Assembly (NCBI RefSeq): GCF_004362045.1
Contig: NZ_SNWX01000024.1
Coordinates: 1-48,274 of the forward strand
Source: Halanaerobium saccharolyticum
GTDB taxonomy: Bacteria > Bacillota > Halanaerobiia > Halanaerobiales > Halanaerobiaceae
Reading direction: 5' to 3'
Length of the DNA stretch: 48,274 bases
Made by a program: the position numbers and the translations under genes. The first letter of the stretch is position 1. The number at the start of each line of letters is the position of its first letter. The notes below the pieces were generated by a model, which had not been told where the DNA came from, made no database searches, and worked only from the letters and a program-made list of their open reading frames with translations. This document shows positions 28,439-36,295 of this stretch, piece by piece.

Positions 28439-29606
28439 AGTCATCATTATTTAAGTATAATTTTCTAGCTCGTGATATTTTATTGAATCCATATTTTCGT
28501 TTTAATTGATCTATAGTTTTGTCTAATTGATCCTCACCTTCTGCAAATAAATTTAATTGTTCCTGCCCTTCCTGACAGAGATTTGAAACCCCAAGCCCCA
28601 ATAATCGCAGAGGTTTATTTAATAAATCATTTTGAATTAACAGTTCTTTTGCTCTCTGATAAATTTCTTCACTGCTGTTTACAGCAACTTTGAGAGAATT
28701 TTGCCTGCTGTAAGTACTAAAATCAGAATACCTGACCTTAATAAAAACAGTACTACCCTTAAGAGAGTTGCTGTGGAGGCGAAAAGATACTTTTTCGCTC
28801 ATCTTAAATAAATAAGCAAATAAACGATCTCTATCCTCAATATTATCAGCAAAAGTTTCTTCATGACTGATTGATTTAATTTGACTTTGACTTTTTACTT
28901 CTCGTTTATCTATTCCCCGGGAAAGAAAAAATAACTTAACCCCAGCTTTTCCATACCTCTTTTTTAATTCTTCCAGAGAATATGGCCAGATATCACTGGC
29001 TTTATAAATGTTTTCCTCTGCCAATTTAGAGCTAAAAACATCTCCAACACCCCAGATTTGATCAATATCAAGCTTACGCATAAAATTTTTAATGTCATTT
29101 TTTTTAATCACAGTCAGGCCATCTGGCTTATCATAATCCGAGGCCAGCTTAGCCAGAAATTTATTGACCGAAACCCCAACAGAAATGGTCAGTTCAGTTT
29201 CTTTTTTTACCTCATTTTTTATTTTCTTTGCAATTTCTACTGCACTGCCATATAATCTGTCACAGCCCTTTACATCCAAAAAAGCTTCATCAATAGAGAG
29301 TTTTTCAACTAAAGGAGTATACTTCTTTAAGATAGAAAAAATTTCTCTAGAAGCATTTTTGTACAGTTTATGCCTTGCAGGTAAATAAATTCCATCAGGA
29401 CATAATTTTTTTGCCTGAGCAACAGGCATTGCCGAGTGAACGCCAAATTTTCGAGCCTCATAAGAGGCAGTAGAAACAACACCACGATTACTTAAATTTA
29501 CCCCACCTACAATTACAGCTTTACCTTTAAGTTCAGGATTCTCACGCTGCTCAACTGCTGAAAAAAAAGCATCCATATCTGCATGTAAAATATGAATTTT
29601 TTCCAT
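28437..29606 (-). CDS. dinB: DNA polymerase IV (Y family)
   Basis: An error-prone translesion polymerase. The 389-residue protein has the first catalytic block LHADMDAFFSAVEQ, the second block KLSIDEAFLDV, a helix-hairpin-helix thumb region (DIDQIWGVGDVFSSKLAEENI) and a little-finger domain. QLNLF at 350-354 matches a beta-clamp binding motif. Catalytic acids are intact. It starts immediately after the ddl stop, so it is co-expressed with ddl and trpS. No LexA box was looked for successfully upstream, because it has no separate promoter region. Confidence 0.96.
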   Translation of the reverse strand: MEKIHILHADMDAFFSAVEQRENPELKGKAVIVGGVNLSNRGVVSTASYEARKFGVHSAMPVAQAKKLCPDGIYLPARHKLYKNASREIFSILKKYTPLVEKLSIDEAFLDVKGCDRLYGSAVEIAKKIKNEVKKETELTISVGVSVNKFLAKLASDYDKPDGLTVIKKNDIKNFMRKLDIDQIWGVGDVFSSKLAEENIYKASDIWPYSLEELKKRYGKAGVKLFFLSRGIDKREVKSQSQIKSISHEETFADNIEDRDRLFAYLFKMSEKVSFRLHSNSLKGSTVFIKVRYSDFSTYSRQNSLKVAVNSSEEIYQRAKELLIQNDLLNKPLRLLGLGVSNLCQEGQEQLNLFAEGEDQLDKTIDQLKRKYGFNKISRARKLYLNNDD

Positions 29607-30659
29607 TTAACTTTTCCTTTTTAAAGCAAGTTCTACCAGTTTATCTAGAAGTTCAGTATATGTTATTCCACTCTCTTTAAAAAGTAAAGGATACATACTA
29701 AACTTTGTAAACCCCGGCATCGTATTAATTTCATTTACCAGAATCTGATCCTGTTCTTCGTTAACAAAAAAATCAAGTCGAGAAATTCCTTCTGCTCCCA
29801 CAGCTTTAAAGGCTTTAAGCGATAATTCTTTAATTTTTTGCTGGCTTGCTGGAGAAATATCAGCCGGAATAATTAATTCTGTACTCTGATCTTCGTATTT
29901 AGCCTGATAGTCATAAAAATCATGGGTAGAAATGATTTCTCCTGCTGTAGAAACTTTAATGTCATTTGCTGTACCCAATACAGCAGATTCTACTTCTCTC
30001 CCCTGGATACTACTTTCAATTATTAATTTTTTATCATATCTAAACGCTTCCTGGAGAGCATTTTTAAATGAAGCCAGATTTTCAACTTGACTAATTCCAA
30101 TACTGGATCCCATATTAGCAGGTTTGATAAAAAATGGGAGTCCTAAATTTTCTGCAAAATTTGCAAAAAGATCTGCAGTTTTTTGACTGTTATATTCATC
30201 TTTTTTTAGTATTTCAAAATCACTCTGGGGTATATTATAAAAACTAAAAATCTGCTTCATCACAGCCTTATCCATTCCCACTGCCGAGGATGTCAGATCA
30301 CAGCCAATATATTTAATATTTAAAGTATCTAAAAAGCCCTGAATTTTTCCATCTTCTCCATAAGGTCCATGGAGTACAGGAAAAACTAAATCAACTTCTT
30401 TTTCCAGAAATTGAAGAACTTCTTGAGGTAAAATATTATCCCTTTTGAGCTCTGGAACCTTTTTTTTATCTCCCAGCAAAATTTCCTTTGATTTTTCAAG
30501 AGAATTAAAAAAACCTTTCTTGCTGATGGCAACAGGGAAAATATTATATTTTTCCTGATTAAAGGCCTGATAAATCGAGCGGGCAGAGAGTAAAGAAACT
30601 TCATGCTCAGCTGATCGACCACCAAAAAAAAGGGCAATATTCATCTTTGAATTCAGCAA
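29607..30659 (-). CDS. ddl: D-alanine--D-alanine ligase
   Basis: Ddl makes the D-Ala-D-Ala dipeptide that MurF attaches. The 350-residue ATP-grasp protein has FFGGRSAEHEVSLLSA at the start, HGPYGEDGKIQGFLD, FIKPANMGSSIGIS and the closing ligand residues RLDFFVNEE and LVNEINTMPGFT. The omega-loop segment FYDYQAKY keeps the tyrosine typical of D-Ala-D-Ala rather than vancomycin-resistance ligases. A TTG at 30659 is chosen because GGGAGGGG lies just upstream; the ATG at 30644 is about 20 bases away. Confidence 0.95.
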   Translation of the reverse strand: MLNSKMNIALFFGGRSAEHEVSLLSARSIYQAFNQEKYNIFPVAISKKGFFNSLEKSKEILLGDKKKVPELKRDNILPQEVLQFLEKEVDLVFPVLHGPYGEDGKIQGFLDTLNIKYIGCDLTSSAVGMDKAVMKQIFSFYNIPQSDFEILKKDEYNSQKTADLFANFAENLGLPFFIKPANMGSSIGISQVENLASFKNALQEAFRYDKKLIIESSIQGREVESAVLGTANDIKVSTAGEIISTHDFYDYQAKYEDQSTELIIPADISPASQQKIKELSLKAFKAVGAEGISRLDFFVNEEQDQILVNEINTMPGFTKFSMYPLLFKESGITYTELLDKLVELALKRKS

Positions 30660-30679
30660 TAGAACCCCTCCCTTCTAAC

Positions 30680-31684
30680 TTAATTATTAAAATAATCTAT
30701 TTTCATAACTTCTCTTACTTTTTTTAATGTCTCCTGTGCTTCTTTTCTTGCTTTTTCGGTACCTTCAATTAAAATCTGATCTACTAATTCTGGATTCTCA
30801 AGATACTTCTTTCTTCGCTCCCGCATTGGTTCTAAAAAATCATTTAGCTTTTCAGCCATTCTTTTTTTACAGGCGACACAGCCAATTGTTCCAGCCCTGC
30901 ACTTTTCTGCAATTTCATCAGATTCTTCAGTATTAAATGCTTGATGATAATGAAAAACTGTACAGACTTCGGGATGGCCCGGATCATCTTTATGAATCCT
31001 GGCTGGATCAGTTTTAGCCTTCATTATTTTTTGAGCAACCTGATCTTTACTATCACTTAAATAAATTGCATTATTTAAACTTTTACTCATTTTGTTCTTA
31101 CCATCAAGTCCCATCAACCTTGGGAAATCACTGATTAAAGCTTCCGGTTCTGGAAAAACCTCTCCGTACATATTGTTAAATTTACGGACAATCTTCCTCG
31201 TCTGTTCAATATGTGGAATCTGATCTTCCCCTACAGGAACCAGATTTGCGCGGCAGAAAGTAATATCAGCAGCCTGACTTACAGGATAACCTAAAAATCC
31301 ATAAGACATTTCTTTATACCCATACTGTTCAGCTTCAGATTTAATAGTTGGATTATGCCGCAGCTGATTTACTGTAACTATCATTGAATAAAAAACTGTT
31401 AACTCTGCAATTTCTGGTACAAGTGACTGTACAAAGATAGTAGTTTTTTGAGGATCAATTCCAGCAGCGAGATAATCTCTTGCTACCTGTCTCACATCTT
31501 CCTTTAATTTCTCCGGCCTATCAAAATTTGTAGTTAGTGCCTGAACATCTGCTATAATTAAAAATGTATCGTATTTATCCTGTAATTCAACTCGATTCTG
31601 CAAACTGCCAACATAATGGCCTAAATGCAGTTTACCTGTAGGTCTATCACCTGTTAAAATTCTTTTTTCTTTTTTCTTTGACAA
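30680..31684 (-). CDS. trpS: tryptophanyl-tRNA synthetase
   Basis: A class I synthetase for tRNA-Trp. It has about 334 residues with the HIGH-type motif GKLHLGHYVGS and the KMSKS loop in GKNKMSKSLNN. I prefer a TTG at 31684 (GGGTGA five bases upstream), giving MSKKKEKRILTGDRPTG. GTG and ATG codons at 31693 and 31690 fall in the ribosome site, so the start is uncertain by three residues. A cysteine cluster in CRAGTIGCVACKKRM occurs in the C-terminal region. It heads the trpS-ddl-dinB operon. No T-box was found in its short leader. Confidence 0.96.
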   Translation of the reverse strand: MSKKKEKRILTGDRPTGKLHLGHYVGSLQNRVELQDKYDTFLIIADVQALTTNFDRPEKLKEDVRQVARDYLAAGIDPQKTTIFVQSLVPEIAELTVFYSMIVTVNQLRHNPTIKSEAEQYGYKEMSYGFLGYPVSQAADITFCRANLVPVGEDQIPHIEQTRKIVRKFNNMYGEVFPEPEALISDFPRLMGLDGKNKMSKSLNNAIYLSDSKDQVAQKIMKAKTDPARIHKDDPGHPEVCTVFHYHQAFNTEESDEIAEKCRAGTIGCVACKKRMAEKLNDFLEPMRERRKKYLENPELVDQILIEGTEKARKEAQETLKKVREVMKIDYFNN

Positions 31685-31719
31685 AATCATCACCCTTTTT
31701 CTGAAATAATAAGTTTTAC

Positions 31720-31748
31720 TTGAATATCTAAAAAATTTCTGCTAAAAT
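31720..31748 (+). promoter_or_regulatory. perR promoter
   Basis: TTGAAT (31720-31725) and TAAAAT (31743-31748) are 17 bases apart, giving a start near 31755, about 40 bases before the perR ATG. Confidence 0.7.
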
Positions 31749-31775
31749 TATATTTAAGATAATAATGATTATTAA
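31747..31775 (-). promoter_or_regulatory. probable trpS promoter, overlapping the perR promoter
   Basis: On the minus strand a weak -35 (TTAATA, 31775-31770) and a consensus -10 (TATAAT, 31752-31747) have 17-base spacing. The PerR-like palindrome lies inside this spacer. Confidence 0.5.
31760..31774. promoter_or_regulatory. PerR/Fur-type operator
   Basis: TAATAATGATTATTA is a perfect 7-1-7 inverted repeat. It closely resembles the established PerR box TTATAATNATTATAA. It lies just downstream of the perR start point and within the divergent trpS promoter. Confidence 0.75.
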
Positions 31776-31795
31776 TAAATCTTAGGAGGATAAAT

Positions 31796-32188
31796 ATGGC
31801 CACGAATACTAGAATGACTAAACAGCGCAGGGCAATATTGAGGGTGTTAAAAAGTACTAAATCTCATCCTACAGCTGATTGGATATATGAAAAAGTTAGA
31901 AAAGAAATTCCAAACATTAGTTTAGGTACTGTTTACCGAAATTTAAATGTTTTAGCAGAAAACGGTGAAATTAATGTTTTAGACTATGGAAGTAACCACA
32001 GTCGCTATGATGGTAATCCTGTTCATCATTATCATTTCCGCTGTCAAAAATGTGGAGGAGTTTATGATTTAGATCTCGACTTAAATGTAGATTTAAATAA
32101 TAAAATAAATACTAAAACTGAATTTATCGCTCATTCTCATCGCTTAGAGTTTAGCGGAATTTGTCCAAAATGTCAGCAGAAAAATTAA
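31796..32188 (+). CDS. perR: PerR-type peroxide-sensing repressor (Fur family)
   Basis: A 130-residue Fur-family metalloregulator and the only plus-strand gene. The five metal ligands of Bacillus subtilis PerR (H37, D85, H91, H93, D104) all have counterparts at a constant offset of 13 (H24, D72, H78, H80, D91), as do the four structural zinc cysteines (C83, C86, C123, C126). D72, rather than Glu, at the D85 position is the PerR-type feature. The N-terminal winged helix includes ISLGTVYRNLNVL. The start ATG follows AGGAGG. It is probably autoregulated through the operator at 31760-31774. It is convergent with the AhpD-RNase HI gene. Confidence 0.93.
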   Translation: MATNTRMTKQRRAILRVLKSTKSHPTADWIYEKVRKEIPNISLGTVYRNLNVLAENGEINVLDYGSNHSRYDGNPVHHYHFRCQKCGGVYDLDLDLNVDLNNKINTKTEFIAHSHRLEFSGICPKCQQKN

Positions 32189-32209
32189 ATTTTTTCTGCT
32201 TCTTTTTTT
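32175..32209 (+). terminator. perR terminator, possibly bidirectional
   Basis: The stem AGCAGAAAAA (32175-32184) pairs with TTTTTCTGCT (32191-32200), followed by TCTTTTTTT. The loop TTAAAT holds both convergent stop codons. On the opposite strand the hairpin has a weaker T-run. Confidence 0.85.
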
Positions 32210-33048
32210 GCCAGTATATCAACTTCATCATTAAATTGATCACCACTGTGGCCTTTTACTTTCTGATAAGTCAATTCAAAGTCAGAACTAAGTTGATCCA
32301 ATTGCTGCCACAAATCCTGATTGGCCACTGCCTTTTTAGCTGCTGTTTTCCAGCCATTTCTCTTCCAGCCCTCTATCCAGTTTGATAATCCGTTAAGTAC
32401 ATAAGTTGAATCACTATAAAGTTCTACCCTGGTATTTTTAGGAATTATCTTTAGAGCTTCAATTACTGCTTTTAATTCCATTCTATTATTAGTAGAATCT
32501 TTTTCTGATCCTGAAACTGTTTTTAATTTTTGAAAATCTGGATTTAAAATAACTGCAGCATATCCCCCTGGACCCGGATTCCCGAGACAGGCTCCATCAG
32601 TGTATACTTTAAACTCCTGATATTTATCTAAATTTTTCATTTCTCTCTTATCAGACTCATCTGAACTTTCTTCCTTCTCGACAGCTGAAATGTCCTCTTT
32701 ACTCTTATCAGGCTCCAGCTCCTCTAAAAGCTTAGCCGCTCTTCTCAAATGGGGAATTACAATTGAGCCTCCAACAATTAAACCAACATTCATCGCTTCA
32801 TAAATTTCCTCTCTGGACCATCCTCTTTTAACTGCTTCAATTATATGATATGTAATACAATCATCACATCTTAAAACCAGAGAGGAAACCAGTCCTAATA
32901 ATTCTTTAGTTTTAGCGGGTAGTTTCCCATCCTGATAAACTTTATGATCCAGATTAAAAAATCTTTTGGTATTCAGATCTCCTTCTTCTAATATCAAATC
33001 ATTCATTTCAGATCTAAATTCATTGAATTCATCTAAACTATCCTGCAT
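32185..33048 (-). CDS. rnhA: fusion of AhpD/carboxymuconolactone-decarboxylase-like domain with RNase HI
   Basis: A 287-residue two-domain protein. Residues about 30-110 form an AhpD-like domain with the redox motif C61-D-D-C64 and H68, preceded by KTKELL, as in alkylhydroperoxidase-like proteins. A charged, acidic linker (about 112-142) joins it to a complete RNase HI domain (about 145-287) with catalytic D151, E191, D213 and D277 and the KGHSGD loop. RNase HI removes RNA from RNA-DNA hybrids. A good GGAGGG site precedes the ATG. An internal ATG (32640) could start RNase HI alone but lacks a good ribosome site. It converges on perR. Redox control of RNase H is only a hypothesis. Confidence 0.9.
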   Translation of the reverse strand: MQDSLDEFNEFRSEMNDLILEEGDLNTKRFFNLDHKVYQDGKLPAKTKELLGLVSSLVLRCDDCITYHIIEAVKRGWSREEIYEAMNVGLIVGGSIVIPHLRRAAKLLEELEPDKSKEDISAVEKEESSDESDKREMKNLDKYQEFKVYTDGACLGNPGPGGYAAVILNPDFQKLKTVSGSEKDSTNNRMELKAVIEALKIIPKNTRVELYSDSTYVLNGLSNWIEGWKRNGWKTAAKKAVANQDLWQQLDQLSSDFELTYQKVKGHSGDQFNDEVDILAKKEAEKI

Positions 33049-33131
33049 TTAATCCCTCCTGGTTCTAGTCAATATATATAATGTTATAAGATAAATCGAT
33101 AGATAGTAATAATACAAAAAATCAAAAGAAA

Positions 33132-33154
33132 CCGGACAGCAAAATGCCGCCCGG
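33132..33154 (-). terminator. intrinsic terminator of ptsI
   Basis: A 10-bp stem (two G-U pairs in the RNA) of CCGGGCGGCA and TGCTGTCCGG with loop TTT, followed by TTTCTTTT on the minus strand. It lies 15 bases past the ptsI stop. Confidence 0.85.
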
Positions 33155-33168
33155 ATTTAATTGTAATT

Positions 33169-34887
33169 TTATTTTTCAATTGTTTTGAGATAAGATTTTA
33201 CTGCTGTATCAGATTTTAATTCCAGTATTTTTTCGGCCTCTTTTTGTGCTTCCTCAACAGTCCATTTAGAAAGAATTTCTTTAGTTTTTAAAATTGAAAC
33301 CGCACTCATACTAAACTCATCTAATCCAACACCTAAAAGATATGGTATCAAATATTCATCACCAGCAGCTTCTCCACACATACCGACCCAGATACCTTCC
33401 TTATGAGCAGCATCAATAGTCATTTTTATTAATCTTAAAACTGCGGGGTGATAGGGTGTATGCATCGGAGCAATTTTTTCATTTGTTCTATCTACTGCAA
33501 TTGTATATTGAATCAAATCATTTGTTCCGATACTGAAAAAGTCAACTTCCTGAGCCAGATAATCAGCAATCATAACTGCTGATGGGATTTCTATCATCAT
33601 TCCAATATCAATATCTTCATTAAATTGATGTCCTTCTTCTTTAAGTTCTTTTTTTACATCTTCCACAATCAATTTTGCTTCATCCAGTTCTTCAAGAGAA
33701 GAAATCATCGGAAACATAATTTTTAAATTTCCATACTGGCTTGCTCGTAAAATTGCTCTCAGCTGAGGTTTGAATATATCATCTCTTTCCAGACAGACTC
33801 TAATAGCTCTATATCCTAAAAAGGGATTCATTTCTTCCGGAAAATCTAAATAAGGTAAATCTTTATCTCCCCCAACATCCAGAGTCCTAATTATGACAGG
33901 CTTATCACCCATCTTTTCGGCAGCTTCTTTATAAACTTTAAATTGTTCTTCTTCGGTAGGTAGTTGATTGCGGTCCATATAAAGAAATTCGGTCCGGAAT
34001 AGACCTACTCCTTCTCCCCCATTTTCTAAAATAGGAGTAATATCATTTACATTCCCCATATTTCCCACTACTTCAACTTCTGTACCGTCTTTAGTTTTAG
34101 CTTTTTTATCCTGATAAGTTTCCAGTCTTTTTTGTTCTGCTTTATATTCAGCAAGTTTTTCTTTATATTCTTCCAGTGTAGATTCATCAGGTGAAAAATA
34201 AACTTTTCCACTATTTCCATCTACAATTATGTCTATATCATCTTCTGCTTTTTCAATTAACTCACTACCAAGACCAACCACAGCCGGTATGCCGAGGGAC
34301 CTGGCCATAATAGCAGTATGAGAAGTTCTAGAACCGTCTTTGGTTAAAAAAGCAAGAACTTTATCTGTGTCAAATTGAGCAGTGTCAGATGGAGTCAAGT
34401 CTTCTGCTATTATAACTACTTCTTCATCCAGTTTATCAGAAATATCTTCAACTCCCAATAGAATTTTCACAACCCGCATTCCAACATCTTTAATATCAGA
34501 ACCACGTTCTCTTAAGTACTCATCTTCCATAGCTGAAAACATAGCTGCATATTCATCCACAACATCTTTAACTGCTGCAGCTGCATTGAGCTTATCGTCT
34601 TTTATCTTATCTTCAAATGCAGGAATAACTTCCGGGTCATCCAGAATCATAAGGTGGGCACCAAAGATTTCTGCTTTTTCTTCACCCATTTTTTCAGCAG
34701 TCTGTTCTTTTAACTCCTCTAAAGATCCCTTTGCCTCTGCAAGTGCAGAATGCAGTTTTTCTATTTCTTCATCTACCTGATCTTCACTTATGTTTCTTCT
34801 GTCAATTTCAATTTTTTGGTCTTTTTTAACTAAAGTTTTGCCAATAGCAATTCCTGGTGAAGCAGCAATTCCTTTCACTAAAATCAC
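33169..34887 (-). CDS. ptsI: PTS enzyme I (phosphoenolpyruvate-protein phosphotransferase)
   Basis: Enzyme I takes phosphate from PEP and passes it to HPr. The 572-residue protein has its phosphohistidine H190 in DGSRTSHTAIMARS, then the PEP-binding barrel with EGVGLFRTEFLYMDR, the IRTLDVGGDKDLPYL strand, the FSIGTNDLIQYT segment and the catalytic cysteine in VGMCGEAAGD. The start overlaps the HPr stop by four bases. It ends the operon that also carries dhaK, dhaL and dhaM, so one clear acceptor of its phosphate is DhaM. No sugar-specific EII gene is in the window. Confidence 0.97.
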   Translation of the reverse strand: MILVKGIAASPGIAIGKTLVKKDQKIEIDRRNISEDQVDEEIEKLHSALAEAKGSLEELKEQTAEKMGEEKAEIFGAHLMILDDPEVIPAFEDKIKDDKLNAAAAVKDVVDEYAAMFSAMEDEYLRERGSDIKDVGMRVVKILLGVEDISDKLDEEVVIIAEDLTPSDTAQFDTDKVLAFLTKDGSRTSHTAIMARSLGIPAVVGLGSELIEKAEDDIDIIVDGNSGKVYFSPDESTLEEYKEKLAEYKAEQKRLETYQDKKAKTKDGTEVEVVGNMGNVNDITPILENGGEGVGLFRTEFLYMDRNQLPTEEEQFKVYKEAAEKMGDKPVIIRTLDVGGDKDLPYLDFPEEMNPFLGYRAIRVCLERDDIFKPQLRAILRASQYGNLKIMFPMISSLEELDEAKLIVEDVKKELKEEGHQFNEDIDIGMMIEIPSAVMIADYLAQEVDFFSIGTNDLIQYTIAVDRTNEKIAPMHTPYHPAVLRLIKMTIDAAHKEGIWVGMCGEAAGDEYLIPYLLGVGLDEFSMSAVSILKTKEILSKWTVEEAQKEAEKILELKSDTAVKSYLKTIEK

Positions 34888-35162
34888 TCCTCATCCTCTT
34901 TGGCCATCTCAACTTCAATAAAATCAACTAATTCTTTTACCGCTTCTGCAGCATCATCACCCTCAGCTCTAACAACGATCTCATTACCTTTACCAACACC
35001 AAGACTCATAACCCCCATAATACTCTTTGCATTAACTTCCTTCTCTTCAAAAATAATTTCTATTTTTGAATCAAATTTACCTGCTTTCTGCACAAATTGT
35101 GCTGCAGGCCGGGCATGCAGACCGGTCTTATTAGTGATTATAACCTTCTTTTCTTCTACCAA
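34884..35162 (-). CDS. ptsH: HPr phosphocarrier protein
   Basis: HPr relays phosphate between enzyme I and EIIA-type proteins. It has about 92 residues from the TTG at 35162, which lies eight bases after AAAGGA. The ATG at 35171 falls in the ribosome site. H16 in TGLHARPAA is the catalytic histidine. S47 in KSIMGVMSLG matches the Gram-positive regulatory serine phosphorylated by HPr kinase, so catabolite control through this HPr is possible. An 86-base gap separates it from dhaM; I saw no clear promoter or terminator there. Confidence 0.95.
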   Translation of the reverse strand: MVEEKKVIITNKTGLHARPAAQFVQKAGKFDSKIEIIFEEKEVNAKSIMGVMSLGVGKGNEIVVRAEGDDAAEAVKELVDFIEVEMAKEDEE

Positions 35163-35248
35163 TCTGATCATCCTTTCGTATTTTTATTTTAATAAATGTC
35201 ACTCATTTATATATTTTATCATAAGTACAACCCAAATTTCATCCTTTT

Positions 35249-35647
35249 TTACAAATTATTTTTATTTATTATCGAATTTTCTTCAATTGTGGCCATTACT
35301 TCTTCTAAATTTTTACCTAAACTTGCTTCAACCGCCCCTAAGACCGCTCCTTCAACAAGGGGGGCATTAGCCAGTCTAATTAATTTCTGTTTTTCCTCTG
35401 GCAGCCATTCTTTAACCATATTAAAACTCATAACCGCACTTCCTAAGTCTGCCAGGACAACAATTCCATCTTTATAATCCATATTTTGTAATTTTTGTTC
35501 AATCAGATCAGCATCTGTACCAAGCTCTCCGTTATTTATACCTCCAGCAATTTGAATATCAACCTCATCCTGTTTCATCTCTTCCGCTAATTCTTTAGTG
35601 CCTTCAGCAATTTTTAAACTGTGAGATATAATTAATATATTAACCAT
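35249..35647 (-). CDS. dhaM: PTS-dependent dihydroxyacetone kinase phosphodonor DhaM
   Basis: A 132-residue EIIA-mannose-like protein that hands phosphate from HPr to the ADP bound by DhaL. The active histidine is H9 in IIISHSLK. GLY/ASP-rich strands typical of the family follow (AGGINNGELGTDADLI, VVLADLGSAVMSFN). Unlike the E. coli protein it has no fused HPr or enzyme I domains, which fits separate ptsH and ptsI genes just downstream. It follows dhaL by 13 bases. Confidence 0.93.
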   Translation of the reverse strand: MVNILIISHSLKIAEGTKELAEEMKQDEVDIQIAGGINNGELGTDADLIEQKLQNMDYKDGIVVLADLGSAVMSFNMVKEWLPEEKQKLIRLANAPLVEGAVLGAVEASLGKNLEEVMATIEENSIINKNNL

Positions 35648-35660
35648 TTCTACACCTCTT

Positions 35661-36281
35661 TTAATTTAAATAACTTTTAATAAATGTTTTAATCATTAAA
35701 TAAGAAGATGTTGCTCCTGGATCCTGATGTCCGATACTTCTCTCACCCAGGTAACTGGCTCTCCCTTTAGTTGCCTGCATTTCAATAGTGCTTTTCATTC
35801 CTTCAGCAGCTTTCTCTAAACAATTATTTAAAGCAGTTTCTAAATCGACTTTATTAGCCCGACTGTGTTTTAATGATTCAGCTGCAGGAATTATGGTATC
35901 CAGCATTGTCTTTTCGCCGGCTTCAGCTTTACCTCTTTTCTGGATACCAGCTATAGATTCTTCGGCAATTTCTACTAAATCATCCAGGTCAAGTTTATTA
36001 TCTGAAATCACCTTAGAAATATTTAAAAATGCGGTCCCATAAAGGGGGCCAGAAGCACCACCTACATTAGAAATTAAAGTCATTGCTGTCAGTTTAAATA
36101 ACTCATCTCTGCCTTCAAAATTCTCTTTTTCTAATTTTTCTTTTAACTTTTTAAAACCTCGAGCAAGATTTATACCATGGTCTCCGTCACCAATCGCAGC
36201 ATCCAATTCTGTTAAATACTCTTTGTTCTCAATAATTACAGCTGCTGTTTTTAACAATAATTTTTTTGTTCTATTAACCAT
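35661..36281 (-). CDS. dhaL: dihydroxyacetone kinase ADP-binding subunit DhaL
   Basis: DhaL binds ADP/ATP as a cofactor and transfers phosphate to dihydroxyacetone held by DhaK. The 206-residue protein has the Mg-ADP aspartates in AIGDGDHGINLARG, SNVGGASGPLYGTAF, GEKTMLDTIIPA and RASYLGERSIGHQDPGA, all typical. I use the ATG at 36281; the GTG at 36290 is inside the ribosome site. It follows dhaK by 14 bases. Confidence 0.95.
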   Translation of the reverse strand: MVNRTKKLLLKTAAVIIENKEYLTELDAAIGDGDHGINLARGFKKLKEKLEKENFEGRDELFKLTAMTLISNVGGASGPLYGTAFLNISKVISDNKLDLDDLVEIAEESIAGIQKRGKAEAGEKTMLDTIIPAAESLKHSRANKVDLETALNNCLEKAAEGMKSTIEMQATKGRASYLGERSIGHQDPGATSSYLMIKTFIKSYLN

Positions 36282-36295
36282 TTTTACCACAATCC

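Noticed and set aside
31685-31795. Possible T-box in front of trpS
   Set aside because: The interval is too short and lacks GGTGGTACC-type sequence.
32185-32640. Separate RNase HI gene starting at the internal ATG (32640), with the AhpD-like gene frameshifted or ended
   Set aside because: The frame is continuous without a stop, the linker has normal coding character, and there is only a poor ribosome site before the internal ATG.
34382-35370. Plus-strand open frames opposite ptsI, ptsH and dhaM
   Set aside because: They are Ser-rich shadows of real genes on the other strand, without start signals.
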